A DNA stretch of 43,067 nt from Clostridia bacterium (GCA_017620655.1 JAGAUT010000069.1:1-43067), one strand, 5' to 3'; shown: positions 31,391 to 39,680, numbered from the stretch's first letter. Made by a program: numbers and translations. The notes: generated by a model from the letters alone, not told the origin.

Positions 31391-31735
31391 TTCAACCGCA
31401 AAATCTATACATTCGCAAACCCAACTGAACTCTCTGTCAATTTCTGCGTTTGTAAAACGAAGGATTTTCAAATCGTATCCTTCCAGGATTTCTGTGCGTC
31501 TTTTGTCTTTTTTGAATCCGCTTTCTGTATAGTGCTGAGACCCGTCAAGCTCGATAATCAGTTTGGCTTCGTGGCAATAGAAATCTGCGATGAAACTGTC
31601 TATTGCTTTTTGACGTTGAAAACGAGGCTTGTAATTAGCCAAATAATCATACCACAAATGCTTTTCTTGGTTTGTTGCATTTTTTCGCAGGTTTCTTGCA
31701 AGAGTAATGTTTTTTCTGTTATATTCAAGTGACAT
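31352..31735 (-). CDS. DUF559 (Vsr/restriction-endonuclease-fold) protein
   Basis: This 127-residue protein has the DUF559 pattern: ARNLRKNATNQEKHLWYDYL, FQRQKAIDSFIADFYCHEAKLIIELDGSQHY and RTEILEGYDLKILRFTNAEI. This is a PD-(D/E)xK nuclease fold with the catalytic-type D...ELDG residues. Function in the cell is unknown; DUF559 genes are scattered and mobile. It starts directly after the mnmM stop, so translation may be coupled. The last ~10 residues (ASLREGGGTAKP) come from the adjoining MITE rather than from the family. Confidence 0.85.
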   Translation of the reverse strand: MSLEYNRKNITLARNLRKNATNQEKHLWYDYLANYKPRFQRQKAIDSFIADFYCHEAKLIIELDGSQHYTESGFKKDKRRTEILEGYDLKILRFTNAEIDREFSWVCECIDFAVEASLREGGGTAKP

Positions 31736-32290
31736 CTATTTGTCATACCTCTCCACCGCAATAATAAACGGTGCATCGGGAGAATTGATAATCCTGAAAT
31801 TCGTAACACAATACTCAAACCTTGAAAGCTGTGATAACTTTTCGAGTAGCATCTGCCCTTCAAGCGTGCCTTCCTCGTGTCCGGGATAGATTGAAATAAC
31901 AAGTATACCGCCCTTTTTGAGAAGGGATATCGCACCCTCAATAGCAGGCATGGTGCTTTCTCTCATGGTGTGTACCGACTTGTCGCCGCCGGGTAAGTAG
32001 CCGAGATTAAACATACCGCCGTTAATCGGCTCTTTTACATATTCCAGCACCTTTGCGTGGCTGTCGTGTATGATTTCGGCATTTGTAAGACCTGCATCCG
32101 ACAGCCTCTTTCTTGTGTTTTCTACTGCCTGCGCCTGAATGTCAAAGGCATAAACCTTGCCCTTTGGTACCTTCTTGCATAAATACTCGGTATCATAACC
32201 GTTTCCCATTGTAAAATCGCAGAGAACATAGTCCTCTTTTATGTTCATGCTTTCCAAGAAGCCCTTTGCTACGTCAAGTAACTGATACAT
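31736..32290 (-). CDS. mnmM: tRNA 5-(aminomethyl)-2-thiouridine methyltransferase-like protein MnmM (YtqB family)
   Basis: This 184-residue SAM-dependent methyltransferase matches the YtqB/MnmM group that methylates the wobble uridine of tRNA. It has CDFTMGNGYDTEYL (SAM-binding motif I, residues ~24-37), VYAFDIQAQAV (~46), MFNLGYLPGGDKS (motif IV, ~93-105) and ILVISIYPGHEEG (~128). GGAGG precedes ATG. It is the first gene of the minus-strand run, transcribed from a TGG-TATAAT promoter near 32322, and its stop abuts the DUF559 start. Confidence 0.87.
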   Translation of the reverse strand: MYQLLDVAKGFLESMNIKEDYVLCDFTMGNGYDTEYLCKKVPKGKVYAFDIQAQAVENTRKRLSDAGLTNAEIIHDSHAKVLEYVKEPINGGMFNLGYLPGGDKSVHTMRESTMPAIEGAISLLKKGGILVISIYPGHEEGTLEGQMLLEKLSQLSRFEYCVTNFRIINSPDAPFIIAVERYDK

Positions 32291-32336
32291 TTTTCTGCCT
32301 CCGAAGAATTGTTTTATTTATTATACCATACATTTT

Positions 32337-32367
32337 CCGCTTTGAAAAGATAAAGCGGTATTTTTTT
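32337..32367 (+). terminator. Terminator-like hairpin in the leader before the PBP gene
   Basis: CCGCTTT (32337-32343) pairs with AAAGCGG (32352-32358), followed by TATTTTTTT. It lies between divergent genes, only 38 nt before the PBP start, so it either attenuates that gene or blocks transcription entering from the left. Confidence 0.6.
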
Positions 32368-32405
32368 GTAATTTGCGGCAAAAATATGCTCAGGGAGATG
32401 ATTTC

Positions 32406-34019
32406 TTGAACTACGGAAAAAGAGTGTGCCTTCTTTACTGCACGCTTGTTATTGCGGCGTCCTTTCTGCTCGCCCGCCTTTATAACCTTTCAAAGCCCGA
32501 AACCAATAAGTCTCTGCAGGTGCTTGACGGACAGTATACAGGAAAAATCGAGGTCTGCAGCCGAAGTGGATTTGTCTATGACAGAAACGGATATCTTTTG
32601 TCCCATAACCATGCAGGGCGGATTGCCCTTGTAAATCCTGCCGAATGTACAGATGCGGTAAGCTGTGCCGAAAAACTTTCCGAAACAGCACTTGTTGCAA
32701 GCTGCTCTGATATTTATGAAAGGATAATAAGGGGCGTGCCCTTTACCGTAAGTCTCGGCGGAGAAAAAACGCTGTCTGTTCCCGACGGAGTAACCTTTTT
32801 TGATTCATATGAAGAAAACAATTCGCTTGCCAAGCATTTTCTCGGCTATAACAATGCTGACGGCAGAGGCGTGAGCGGACTTCGGGGTGCATATGACGGC
32901 TTTCTTAACGGCGAGCTTTATTCGAAAGTGGCTGCAAGATTTGACACAAACGCAAAGAGGGCAAGTCTTTCGTCGTTTGAAATTGATACGCAAAAGTATC
33001 TTTCTCGTGACGGTATTGTGACAACCATCGACAAAGACTTGCAGAGTTTTACCGACGGTCTTTCAGAACAGATTCCGAGCGGTGCTGTGGTTGTTTCGGA
33101 TGTAAACACAGGGGAAATACTTGCAATGTCAAGCTTTCCCGACTATGATGCAGACAAAATAGGCGAGCTTCTCGATTCGGATAAAGGGGAACTGCTGAAC
33201 AGATGCACCGAGTCCTTTGTGCCGGGGTCAGTGTTCAAGATGATAGTGGCGGCGTCTGCCCTTGAAAAGGACGAGACACTGTTTGATTATAAGTACACAT
33301 GTGTGGGAGAAATTGCCGTGGGAGATGACGTTTTCAGGTGTCATAACCGTTCGGGTCACGGCGAAATTGATATGTCAGAGGCTTTTTCCGAGTCTTGTAA
33401 CACTTATTTTATAAATCTCGGCAGCATAATCGGACTTTCCGAAATCACTGATGTCATGAAAGAATTGGAGCTTGACACAGTAACCGAGGCGGATTTTGTA
33501 AAGGAAAGCAGGAACTTCTTTCCCGAAGCAGAAAACGAAAGACCCGGATATCTTGCAAACATATCCTTCGGGCAGGGGGATTTGTGCCTTTCGCCCCTTG
33601 ATATGGTAAGGGTCACCTCGGCTTGCGCTACGGGATGCCTGCCGGAGCTGTCGACGGTTTTTGGTGAAATAAGAGAGGGAGCGTTTGTCTTTAACGAAAG
33701 AGGACAAAGAAAAAAGATATTTTGCGAAAATACCTGCAAAAAAATGTGTGCAATGATGGAAAAATGCGTGGAAAGCGGAACAGGTATCGGTGCAAAGGTA
33801 CAGGATGTTCGGGTCGGCGGAAAAACAGCAACGGCACAAACGGGTCGATTTGATGAATACGGCGTCGAATATGTGCATAAATGGTTTTGCGGGGTGTATC
33901 CGGCAGATAAACCGCGCATTTCGATTTGTGTGTTGATTGATAACGTAACAGGGGAAAATATGTCGCCTGCCGTCATTTTCTCGCAGATTTGTTTGTTTTT
34001 AAAGGAAAAGGGGTTGTGA
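32406..34019 (+). CDS. Class B-like penicillin-binding protein (transpeptidase)
   Basis: This 537-residue membrane-anchored transpeptidase cross-links peptidoglycan. One N-terminal helix (residues ~6-24) is followed by a pedestal region with RSGFVYDRNGYLL and a transpeptidase domain. The motifs are SVFK (nucleophile Ser ~275), SCN (~329) and KTA within VGGKTATAQTG (~472), a KTG variant. There is no PASTA domain. The start is set at TTG 32406 by AGGGAG at a good distance; an upstream TTG at 32373 lacks a ribosome site. Placed directly before spo0A, it may work in spore cortex or septal wall synthesis, but that is inference. Confidence 0.85.
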   Translation: MNYGKRVCLLYCTLVIAASFLLARLYNLSKPETNKSLQVLDGQYTGKIEVCSRSGFVYDRNGYLLSHNHAGRIALVNPAECTDAVSCAEKLSETALVASCSDIYERIIRGVPFTVSLGGEKTLSVPDGVTFFDSYEENNSLAKHFLGYNNADGRGVSGLRGAYDGFLNGELYSKVAARFDTNAKRASLSSFEIDTQKYLSRDGIVTTIDKDLQSFTDGLSEQIPSGAVVVSDVNTGEILAMSSFPDYDADKIGELLDSDKGELLNRCTESFVPGSVFKMIVAASALEKDETLFDYKYTCVGEIAVGDDVFRCHNRSGHGEIDMSEAFSESCNTYFINLGSIIGLSEITDVMKELELDTVTEADFVKESRNFFPEAENERPGYLANISFGQGDLCLSPLDMVRVTSACATGCLPELSTVFGEIREGAFVFNERGQRKKIFCENTCKKMCAMMEKCVESGTGIGAKVQDVRVGGKTATAQTGRFDEYGVEYVHKWFCGVYPADKPRISICVLIDNVTGENMSPAVIFSQICLFLKEKGL

Positions 34020-34034
34020 AAAACCTCTTTTTTT
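34008..34034 (+). terminator. Weak terminator after the PBP gene
   Basis: AAGGGGTT pairs with AACCTCTT (one G-T pair) and runs into TTTTTTT; it overlaps the stop codon. Confidence 0.6.
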
Positions 34035-34040
34035 CGTGCC

Positions 34041-34159
34041 TTGTCGACATTAAAAATCACGCATCTACGGCATTCTATGATTGTTTTATAATGGAAAAAG
34101 AGGGTATAATTTCAATAATTAACATTTTGTGTGTTGGATACACTGCTATTTTCACGAAT
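34041..34159 (+). promoter_or_regulatory. spo0A control region
   Basis: A TGTCGACA sequence at 34042-34049 resembles a 0A box (TGTCGAA). A TATAAT at 34105-34110 has TTGTTT 18 bp upstream. TTGGATA at 34134-34140 and GAAT at 34156-34159 vaguely resemble a sigma-H promoter. Autoregulation of spo0A by Spo0A~P and sigma-H is known in Bacillus; here only the motifs are seen. Confidence 0.4.
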
Positions 34160-34223
34160 GGTAGAATACAGTCACTAAAAACGATGAGGTTTGACGAAGA
34201 ACTTCAAAGAAAGGTGAGAAAAA

Positions 34224-35012
34224 ATGAGCACAAAAAGAATTTTAATCGCAGATTCCGCACCCGAATTCAGAATCGGTCTCAAGAGCTTTCTGACAAAGAA
34301 AGGGTATCAGGTTGTGGGCGACTGCTCCGACGGCTACGAGGCAATAAGACTGATTGAGGAAACACGCCCCGATGTAATAATTCTCGACATTCTGCTTCCG
34401 AGGCTTGACGGCATTGAGGTAATGAACGAAACAAAGAATAAGCTTTTGTCCTATTCTCCCGTTTTTATTGTTGTAACGGGTGTGAGCAATCCCAAGATGC
34501 TGACCGAAGCCACAAATGCAGGAGCCTACTACTGCATAATAAAGCCCTGCGAGTACATCGCGCTTTCCAACAGAATTGAAAACGCTCTCAATGACAGGGA
34601 TAACCCCGAAAGTTCAAATCTTGTTTTCGGCACCAAGGAAAGAGACCCCGAAGCAGACCTTGAAACACAGGTTACAAAGATAATTCATCAGATAGGGGTT
34701 CCTGCTCACATAAAGGGATACCAGTATTTAAGAAGCGCAATAATCATGACAATGCACGACAATGAGCTTATCAATTCCATAACAAAACAGCTTTACCCGG
34801 GAGTTGCAAAGCAGTACGGCACAACCTCCTCAAGGGTTGAAAGAGCAATAAGACATGCCATTGAGGTGGCTTGGGACAGAGGAGACGTTGACGTCATAAA
34901 CTCTTTCTTCGGCTATACCGTGCAAAGCTCAAGAGGAAAGCCTACAAATTCTGAGTTTATCGCCCTTGTTGCCGACAGCCTGAGACTCAAGAACAAAAGC
35001 AACGCCTCTTAA
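34224..35012 (+). CDS. spo0A: Sporulation response regulator Spo0A
   Basis: The master regulator of sporulation, 262 residues. The receiver domain (1-125) holds the phosphoacceptor Asp55 in IILDILLP, the conserved Thr in VVTG and Lys in IIKP. The acidic pair that binds Mg is DS at positions 10-11 rather than DD. After a linker comes the Spo0A-specific DNA-binding domain (~150-255) with [29 protein letters not shown] and [20 protein letters not shown], nearly invariant in the family. AAAGGTG precedes ATG. It is followed by ispE and spoIIR, and spoIVB, its frequent neighbour, is absent. Confidence 0.97.
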   Translation: MSTKRILIADSAPEFRIGLKSFLTKKGYQVVGDCSDGYEAIRLIEETRPDVIILDILLPRLDGIEVMNETKNKLLSYSPVFIVVTGVSNPKMLTEATNAGAYYCIIKPCEYIALSNRIENALNDRDNPESSNLVFGTKERDPEADLETQVTKIIHQIGVPAHIKGYQYLRSAIIMTMHDNELINSITKQLYPGVAKQYGTTSSRVERAIRHAIEVAWDRGDVDVINSFFGYTVQSSRGKPTNSEFIALVADSLRLKNKSNAS

Positions 35013-35086
35013 GTTGCTATGGACAAATGAGAGAATATGTGATATACTTATAAAAAGTCTGTAAGTGCTTTCGGGGGTGTACGCAT

Positions 35087-35986
35087 ATGAACACAACTGC
35101 ATACTGCAAAATCAATCTGACGCTTGAAATTCTCGGCACAAAACGCGGCGACGGATTTCATGACATAAAAAGCGTCATGCATAAAATACCCCTCGGCGAC
35201 ATAATCGAAGTTGAGGCAAATGACGGCGATGGCATAATTGATTTTGCGTGCGACAGCGATGTGTGCGAGCCGTGCGATAACCTCGCATACAGGGCGGCGC
35301 AAAGCTACCTCGAAGTTTTTAGAAAAAATACGGACAAAAACGCAGATGTCAGGTTGCATCTTACAAAGGTTACCCCCGCGGGAGCAGGTCTGGGAGGCGG
35401 CAGCGCAGATGCGGCGGCGGTGCTTGATTGCATGCAGACACTTGTCGGAGGTGTTTCCGATGATGAGGTGCTGGCTTTGGCATCGGCACTCGGAAGTGAC
35501 GTTCCCTTTTGCCTTAAAAGATACATGAGCGCTTATTGCACCGGCAGAGGAGAAATCTGCAGGAACATTGACACTCTCCCCGAGGGAACAAGCCTTGTCG
35601 TTGCAAAGCCGAAGGAATCCATAAACACAAAGGGAATATACGGCGAATACGATAAAAAGTACGGCGATGACTATACAAAAACGGATACCGATAATATGGA
35701 AAAGGCGCTTGGAGAGGGAGACCTTAAAAAGATAAAGCTAAGTCTTGTGAACGATTTTGAGCTTGTGTGTATTCCTCGTCTTCCTGAAATTGAAACCATC
35801 AAAAGAAGGATGCTTGAAGAAGGTGCCGTCTGCAGTCAGATGTCGGGAAGCGGTTCTGCGGTTTTCGGGTTGTTTGACTCGCATGAAGCGGCAGAGGCGT
35901 GTGCTGCGGCATTGAAGTCGGACGGTCTTACAGAGGTATATTCTTTTGACTACGCCGATTTCGAAAAAATGTATAAAGGTGAATAA
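35087..35986 (+). CDS. ispE: 4-diphosphocytidyl-2-C-methyl-D-erythritol kinase
   Basis: This 299-residue GHMP kinase of the non-mevalonate isoprenoid pathway phosphorylates CDP-methylerythritol at the 2-hydroxyl. It opens with AYCKINLTLEILG and has the ATP loop PAGAGLGGGSADAAA (residues ~102-116), GSDVPF (~140) and the C-terminal MSGSGSAVFGLF (~258). GGGGGTG precedes ATG 35087. Gene order spo0A-ispE-spoIIR is consistent with a spore-former; ispE next to spoIIR is a common clostridial arrangement. Confidence 0.95.
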   Translation: MNTTAYCKINLTLEILGTKRGDGFHDIKSVMHKIPLGDIIEVEANDGDGIIDFACDSDVCEPCDNLAYRAAQSYLEVFRKNTDKNADVRLHLTKVTPAGAGLGGGSADAAAVLDCMQTLVGGVSDDEVLALASALGSDVPFCLKRYMSAYCTGRGEICRNIDTLPEGTSLVVAKPKESINTKGIYGEYDKKYGDDYTKTDTDNMEKALGEGDLKKIKLSLVNDFELVCIPRLPEIETIKRRMLEEGAVCSQMSGSGSAVFGLFDSHEAAEACAAALKSDGLTEVYSFDYADFEKMYKGE

Positions 35987-35998
35987 CACATAAAAAAG

Positions 35999-36034
35999 AT
36001 GACCATAATCCTTTTGAATAAGGAGTGTGGTCAT
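35999..36034 (+). promoter_or_regulatory. Hairpin that sequesters the spoIIR ribosome-binding site
   Basis: 35999-36013 pairs with 36020-36034 (ATGACCA...TCCTT / AAGGA...TGGTCAT) around the loop TTGAAT, with one G-T pair and one mismatch. The AAGGAG ribosome site is inside the 3' arm, and the TTG start is two bases after it. A four-T tract follows, so a weak terminator for ispE is an alternative reading. Confidence 0.65.
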
Positions 36035-36035
36035 T

Positions 36036-36617
36036 TTGAAGAAGTATTTTTCGACACTTTTCGCGGTTGTCTGTGCATTTGTGCTTTCAGCATGCCTTTG
36101 CACGTCCGCATATGATTCGGAAAAGTCTGCGGGTGTGTACTCGGACATTTTGAGGCTTCATATTATAGCAAACTCCGATTCTTATGCCGACCAATCTATG
36201 AAGTATAAGGTAAGGGATGAAGTGACACCGCTGTTTCGGGACTTGTTTTCAGAGTGCGGTACGGTGACCGAGGCATTGGAAATTGCCCATGATAATAAAG
36301 CTCTTTTTGAAACCGCAGCAAGACGGGTTCTGGAGCAAAGCGGCGGTGACCGCAGGGCGAAAGTCTTGGTCGGAAAGGCGTATTACCCCGAAAAAACGCT
36401 TGGTAGCAGAGTGTTTCCGGAGGGTGAGTACCTCTCGGTGAGGGTGGTGCTGGGAGACGGAAACGGCAGAAACTGGTGGTGCGTACTTTTTCCGTCTTTC
36501 TGCGATATAGGCATAGAAAGCGAAGAAAAAGCTTTGGATGATATCACGGCGGATGATGGCGGCGTTGAAATTTTTGGTTGCAGAGTAAAGCTTAAAATAC
36601 TTGATTTTTTGAAGTAA
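36036..36617 (+). CDS. spoIIR: Stage II sporulation protein R
   Basis: SpoIIR is the secreted forespore signal that triggers SpoIIGA to process pro-sigma-E in the mother cell. The 193-residue protein has an N-terminal hydrophobic segment (~6-22) ending in a lipobox-like LSAC, then ILRLHIIANSDSYADQSMKYKVRDEV, and near the C-terminus GRNWWCVLFPSFCDI: all family hallmarks. The start is uncertain: TTG 36036 is 10 nt after AAGGAG, whereas GTG 36027 is only 1 nt after it. Thirteen bases separate it from tmcAL. Translation may be limited by the hairpin on its ribosome site. Confidence 0.9.
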   Translation: MKKYFSTLFAVVCAFVLSACLCTSAYDSEKSAGVYSDILRLHIIANSDSYADQSMKYKVRDEVTPLFRDLFSECGTVTEALEIAHDNKALFETAARRVLEQSGGDRRAKVLVGKAYYPEKTLGSRVFPEGEYLSVRVVLGDGNGRNWWCVLFPSFCDIGIESEEKALDDITADDGGVEIFGCRVKLKILDFLK

Positions 36618-36630
36618 AGAAGGTGAAAAA

Positions 36631-37758
36631 GTGGACATGTTTGATAAGGGTACGGGCATTGTATGTGAATACAACCCATTTCATAAAGGTCATGCATACC
36701 AGATCCGCAAGCTGAAGGATATGGGTGCCAAGTTTATTGTCTGTGCCATGAGCGGCGATTTTGTGCAGAGGGGAGAATGTGCCTTTCAGGACAAAAACGC
36801 AAGAGCAAAAAACGCTGTCATGAACGGTGCAGATGTTGTCCTTGAAATACCGTTTCCTTTTTCGTCTTTTGGTGCAGAGGGATTTGCAAGGGCGGGAATA
36901 GCCGTCCTTGAAAACAGCGGACTTTGTTCATCCTTCGGGTTTGGCTCTGAGTGTGCCGATGTCGGGAAGCTTTCCGAAGTCGCCTCGGTTCTTGACGAAG
37001 ACCTTTACTCGCAGACCTTAGCACTGCAGAAAAGCAGGCCGAGCCTCAGCTATGCTTCGGCAAGACAGAATCTTGTTGAGCAAAAACTGTCGGTAGAGCA
37101 TGCGGCTGTTCTGACAACGCCAAATGATATACTTGCGGTTGAATATATAAAGGCTAATAAAACCCTTTGTCCCATTGCTGTAAAGAGGGAAACACCGAGA
37201 GGCGGACATGATGAAAGGTTTGCCTCGTCCTCCTACATAAGAAAAATAATCGGCGAGACAAAGCAGAACAACTCGGCTTCGGAATGGCTTCCCGAAAACT
37301 ATTGCTTTGACGGAATATATGAAACAGACGCGGCGTTTTACAATCATGTCCTTGTTTCACTTATGCAAAAGTCACCCGAGGAGCTCTCGGACATTGCCGA
37401 GATAGGCGGCGGATGCGAATACGCCATAGTCAAGAATGCTGTCAAGGCAAAAAGCTTTGATGAGCTGTGCTCGCTTCTTTCATCCAAAACGCTGACGGAC
37501 GCCAAAATAAGAAGAATGCTTCTCTTTGCTTTCTTCGGCGTAACAAAGGTAATGGCAAAGCAGATTCCCCTTTATACGCAGGTGCTGGCGGCGAGTGAAA
37601 CGGGCAGAAGGATGCTTAAAGAATACAGAGATGACAGAAAGATGATTGTCGCTTCAAGGATTTCTGAAATCAAACGGAATGAGGCGGCATTCTCTCAGTA
37701 CAGTTTTTCCAGAAGAGCGGGGGAGGTAGCCGATAAATGCCGGAAACTTGTCCCGTAA
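36631..37758 (+). CDS. tmcAL: tRNA(Met) cytidine acetate ligase
   Basis: This 375-residue nucleotidyltransferase (YlbM family) makes N4-acetylcytidine at the wobble position of elongator tRNA-Met from acetate and ATP. The N-terminal HxGH-type site reads EYNPFHKGHAYQI (residues ~12-24); AMSGDFVQRGECA (~41), GADVVLEIPFPFSSFGAEGFARAG (~67) and ETPRGGHDERFASSSYIR (~187) are family blocks. It is somewhat shorter than the Bacillus protein. GTG 36631 with GAAGGTG is favoured over ATG 36637. Its 3' end overlaps the next gene by 22 bp. Confidence 0.92.
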   Translation: MDMFDKGTGIVCEYNPFHKGHAYQIRKLKDMGAKFIVCAMSGDFVQRGECAFQDKNARAKNAVMNGADVVLEIPFPFSSFGAEGFARAGIAVLENSGLCSSFGFGSECADVGKLSEVASVLDEDLYSQTLALQKSRPSLSYASARQNLVEQKLSVEHAAVLTTPNDILAVEYIKANKTLCPIAVKRETPRGGHDERFASSSYIRKIIGETKQNNSASEWLPENYCFDGIYETDAAFYNHVLVSLMQKSPEELSDIAEIGGGCEYAIVKNAVKAKSFDELCSLLSSKTLTDAKIRRMLLFAFFGVTKVMAKQIPLYTQVLAASETGRRMLKEYRDDRKMIVASRISEIKRNEAAFSQYSFSRRAGEVADKCRKLVP

Positions 37759-38744
37759 AGTTGCATAAATCGGCATTAGTTTTCTCAAAATTCTGTGCCG
37801 ACATGGAAATGCTTCCTTCATATACGCCGATCTTTCTCATTGACCGTCGCGGAAGAATAATAAATAAGAGAAAGCTTTCTACGTCAAAAGATGATTTTGA
37901 AAGTATATATAATCTTGTCAGCGATACCGAGACTTCGTTTATAAATGAAAGCGAGCGTGCGTGTGACGCCTATGCTGTCAAAGGAAAAGCCGATGACGGC
38001 AAATGCTTTATAGTCGTTTCAAAGGACAGAGACGGGTTTTCAAGATGTGTTGTCTGTTCCTATTCTGAGGATAAATGCATAAAGCTTCATGATTATATAG
38101 AAAAGCTGTGCAGCTATAAGGATTATCTCGACTCCTTTGCAAGTCTTGCCTTTTCTTCAATGGCAAGACTTCCCGTAAAACGCCTTTTCAGAATGAAAAT
38201 AAGCGGTGCCATGGAGCTGTGGGAGCTTTCGTCGGGAACGGATTCATCGGAAAAGCGCATTTCTTTTCCCATAATGCTTGCCCTTGAAAAGCTGGGCGCC
38301 TTTGCTTCAAAAGCCAACGGTGCAAAAATCGAGCTTGTAAATGCCGGAAATCCCGTGACATCGGTTGTCAATGTGCCGGAAGCCTTTTTCAAGCTTGCCG
38401 TGAGTACCATGGCTCTTGTGCACAGGCTTAGCACAAATGCGAGGGTAAGGGTTTCTGTCGGGGAGCGCGAGCAGGACGGAAAGGTAACAATCACTTTTTC
38501 TTGCAAGACAAACGGCAAAACAGACAGCATTTATCAGAAGGCGCTTGTGTCCGCCTTTAATGAGAGAGGCATGAAAAGCGAAGCCTTGGAAAATGACGGC
38601 GAATACACATTTGCCGTACATGCCGATGTGGAAAAACGTGCGGAGGCGGTAATTTCAGACGTCGCATTCATTTCAAGGCGGATTGATGCAATCGTTGACG
38701 ACAGAGTACTTTCGGATATGTACTTTACAATTTCAGATATATAA
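37737..38744 (+). CDS. Uncharacterised protein, possibly a degenerate sensor-kinase-like protein
   Basis: I do not recognise a family with confidence. The protein has 335 residues and no signal peptide or membrane segment. Residues ~20-100 (PIFLIDRRGRIINKRKLS...) resemble a PAS-like sensor. Residues ~125-160 (YLDSFASLAFSSMARLPVKRLFRMK) could be a two-helix dimerisation region without a phosphoacceptor His. Residues ~175-290 (ALEKLGAFASKANGAKIEL ... AFFKLAVSTMALVHRLSTNARVRVSV) have the rhythm of a GHKL ATPase lacking the G-boxes. It starts inside tmcAL (22-bp overlap) with GGGAGGT, so it is translationally coupled, and it is last in the spo0A-linked cluster. Confidence 0.7.
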   Translation: MPETCPVKLHKSALVFSKFCADMEMLPSYTPIFLIDRRGRIINKRKLSTSKDDFESIYNLVSDTETSFINESERACDAYAVKGKADDGKCFIVVSKDRDGFSRCVVCSYSEDKCIKLHDYIEKLCSYKDYLDSFASLAFSSMARLPVKRLFRMKISGAMELWELSSGTDSSEKRISFPIMLALEKLGAFASKANGAKIELVNAGNPVTSVVNVPEAFFKLAVSTMALVHRLSTNARVRVSVGEREQDGKVTITFSCKTNGKTDSIYQKALVSAFNERGMKSEALENDGEYTFAVHADVEKRAEAVISDVAFISRRIDAIVDDRVLSDMYFTISDI

Positions 38745-38768
38745 AAAATCCCCTTTCGGGGATTTTTC
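38744..38768. terminator. Bidirectional terminator
   Basis: AAAAATCCCC-TTTC-GGGGATTTTT: perfect 10-bp stem between the convergent unknown gene and the AraC regulator. Confidence 0.9.
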
Positions 38769-39583
38769 TATTTGCAGGGTATGTATTCATCTTTGTCTTT
38801 TGCACCGGGATGAACCGCGGACTGTCCATGCTCAACCTCTGACGGAGATATGCCGTGATATTTTTTGAACATCTTTGAAAAGTTGTAGGCGTCGGTATAT
38901 CCGCACATGACGGCCGCCTTGCTCACCGAAAAGCCCGCACGCAGAAAATCATATGCCGCATCAAGCCTTGTTCGTACAATGCAGTTGACGATTGTAATGC
39001 CGAACTCCTTCTTGAAAAGCCGTAACAGATAACGCCTGTCTATATTGAATGAGGCGGCAAGCTGTTCTACGCTTATGTCTTCCATATAGTGAAGCTTGAT
39101 ATAATCCTTTGCCCTCAGAGCATATCCCGGCATATTGTCAGGGGAGGCGGGAAGAATCTCCTCGAAAAGTCTTATCAACCGTATAAGATATTCTTCGGGA
39201 TAGTAGATGCCGTCTCTTACAAGGCCGAGTATATCCTCGAAAACCGAGCTGTTTTTGATATCGATTACGGGAAACAGTTCTTTTATTCTGTCGCAGATGC
39301 TTCCCGAGAAGGCAATCCATGTATAGAGCCAGGGGTCTTTTTCATCCGCCTGATAAAAGGTGATTTCATTGGGATTGATGATAAACGCCTGTCCGGGACC
39401 TATTTCATAAGTGCCGTTTTTGTTGCGAAATATTCCCTTGCCCCTTACGCAGTAGTGTATAATACAATGATGTCTTACGGCGGGACCGTAGGAATGAAGA
39501 CTCTTGCACTGGGACATGCCGGCAAAAATGGGCTTTATGTCGCTGTATTTCATTATACCCTGGGTAAGATTAATCTGAGGCAA
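38768..39583 (-). CDS. AraC-family transcriptional regulator
   Basis: This 271-residue regulator has an N-terminal cupin sensor domain (residues ~25-110, HCIIHYCVRGKGIF ... GPGQAFIINPNEITFY) and a C-terminal pair of helix-turn-helix motifs (~160-255) with ISVEQLAASFNIDRRYLLRLFKKEFG and VSKAAVMCGYTDAYNFSKMFKKYHGISPSE. The start is TTG at 39583, supported by AGGGGGTG five bases upstream; an ATG ten codons later lacks such a site. Divergent from melA, it most likely activates melA in response to an alpha-galactoside such as melibiose or raffinose. Confidence 0.9.
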   Translation of the reverse strand: MPQINLTQGIMKYSDIKPIFAGMSQCKSLHSYGPAVRHHCIIHYCVRGKGIFRNKNGTYEIGPGQAFIINPNEITFYQADEKDPWLYTWIAFSGSICDRIKELFPVIDIKNSSVFEDILGLVRDGIYYPEEYLIRLIRLFEEILPASPDNMPGYALRAKDYIKLHYMEDISVEQLAASFNIDRRYLLRLFKKEFGITIVNCIVRTRLDAAYDFLRAGFSVSKAAVMCGYTDAYNFSKMFKKYHGISPSEVEHGQSAVHPGAKDKDEYIPCK

Positions 39584-39621
39584 AATGACACCCCCTGATA
39601 ATAATGTCGTTAAGTCGTTTT

Positions 39622-39680
39622 ATTATAACATGAAGAGGTTACAAAAATCAATGGATTTTTGCATATTTGTGTGATATTAT
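39622..39680. promoter_or_regulatory. Divergent araC/melA promoters with a shared palindrome
   Basis: Minus promoter: TTGATT (39651-39646), 18-bp spacer, TATAAT (39627-39622). Plus promoter: TGA-TATTAT (-10 at 39675-39680) with a poor -35. The inverted repeat AAAAATC-AATG-GATTTTT (39643-39660) covers both -35 regions, as expected for an activator/autorepressor site. Confidence 0.6.
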
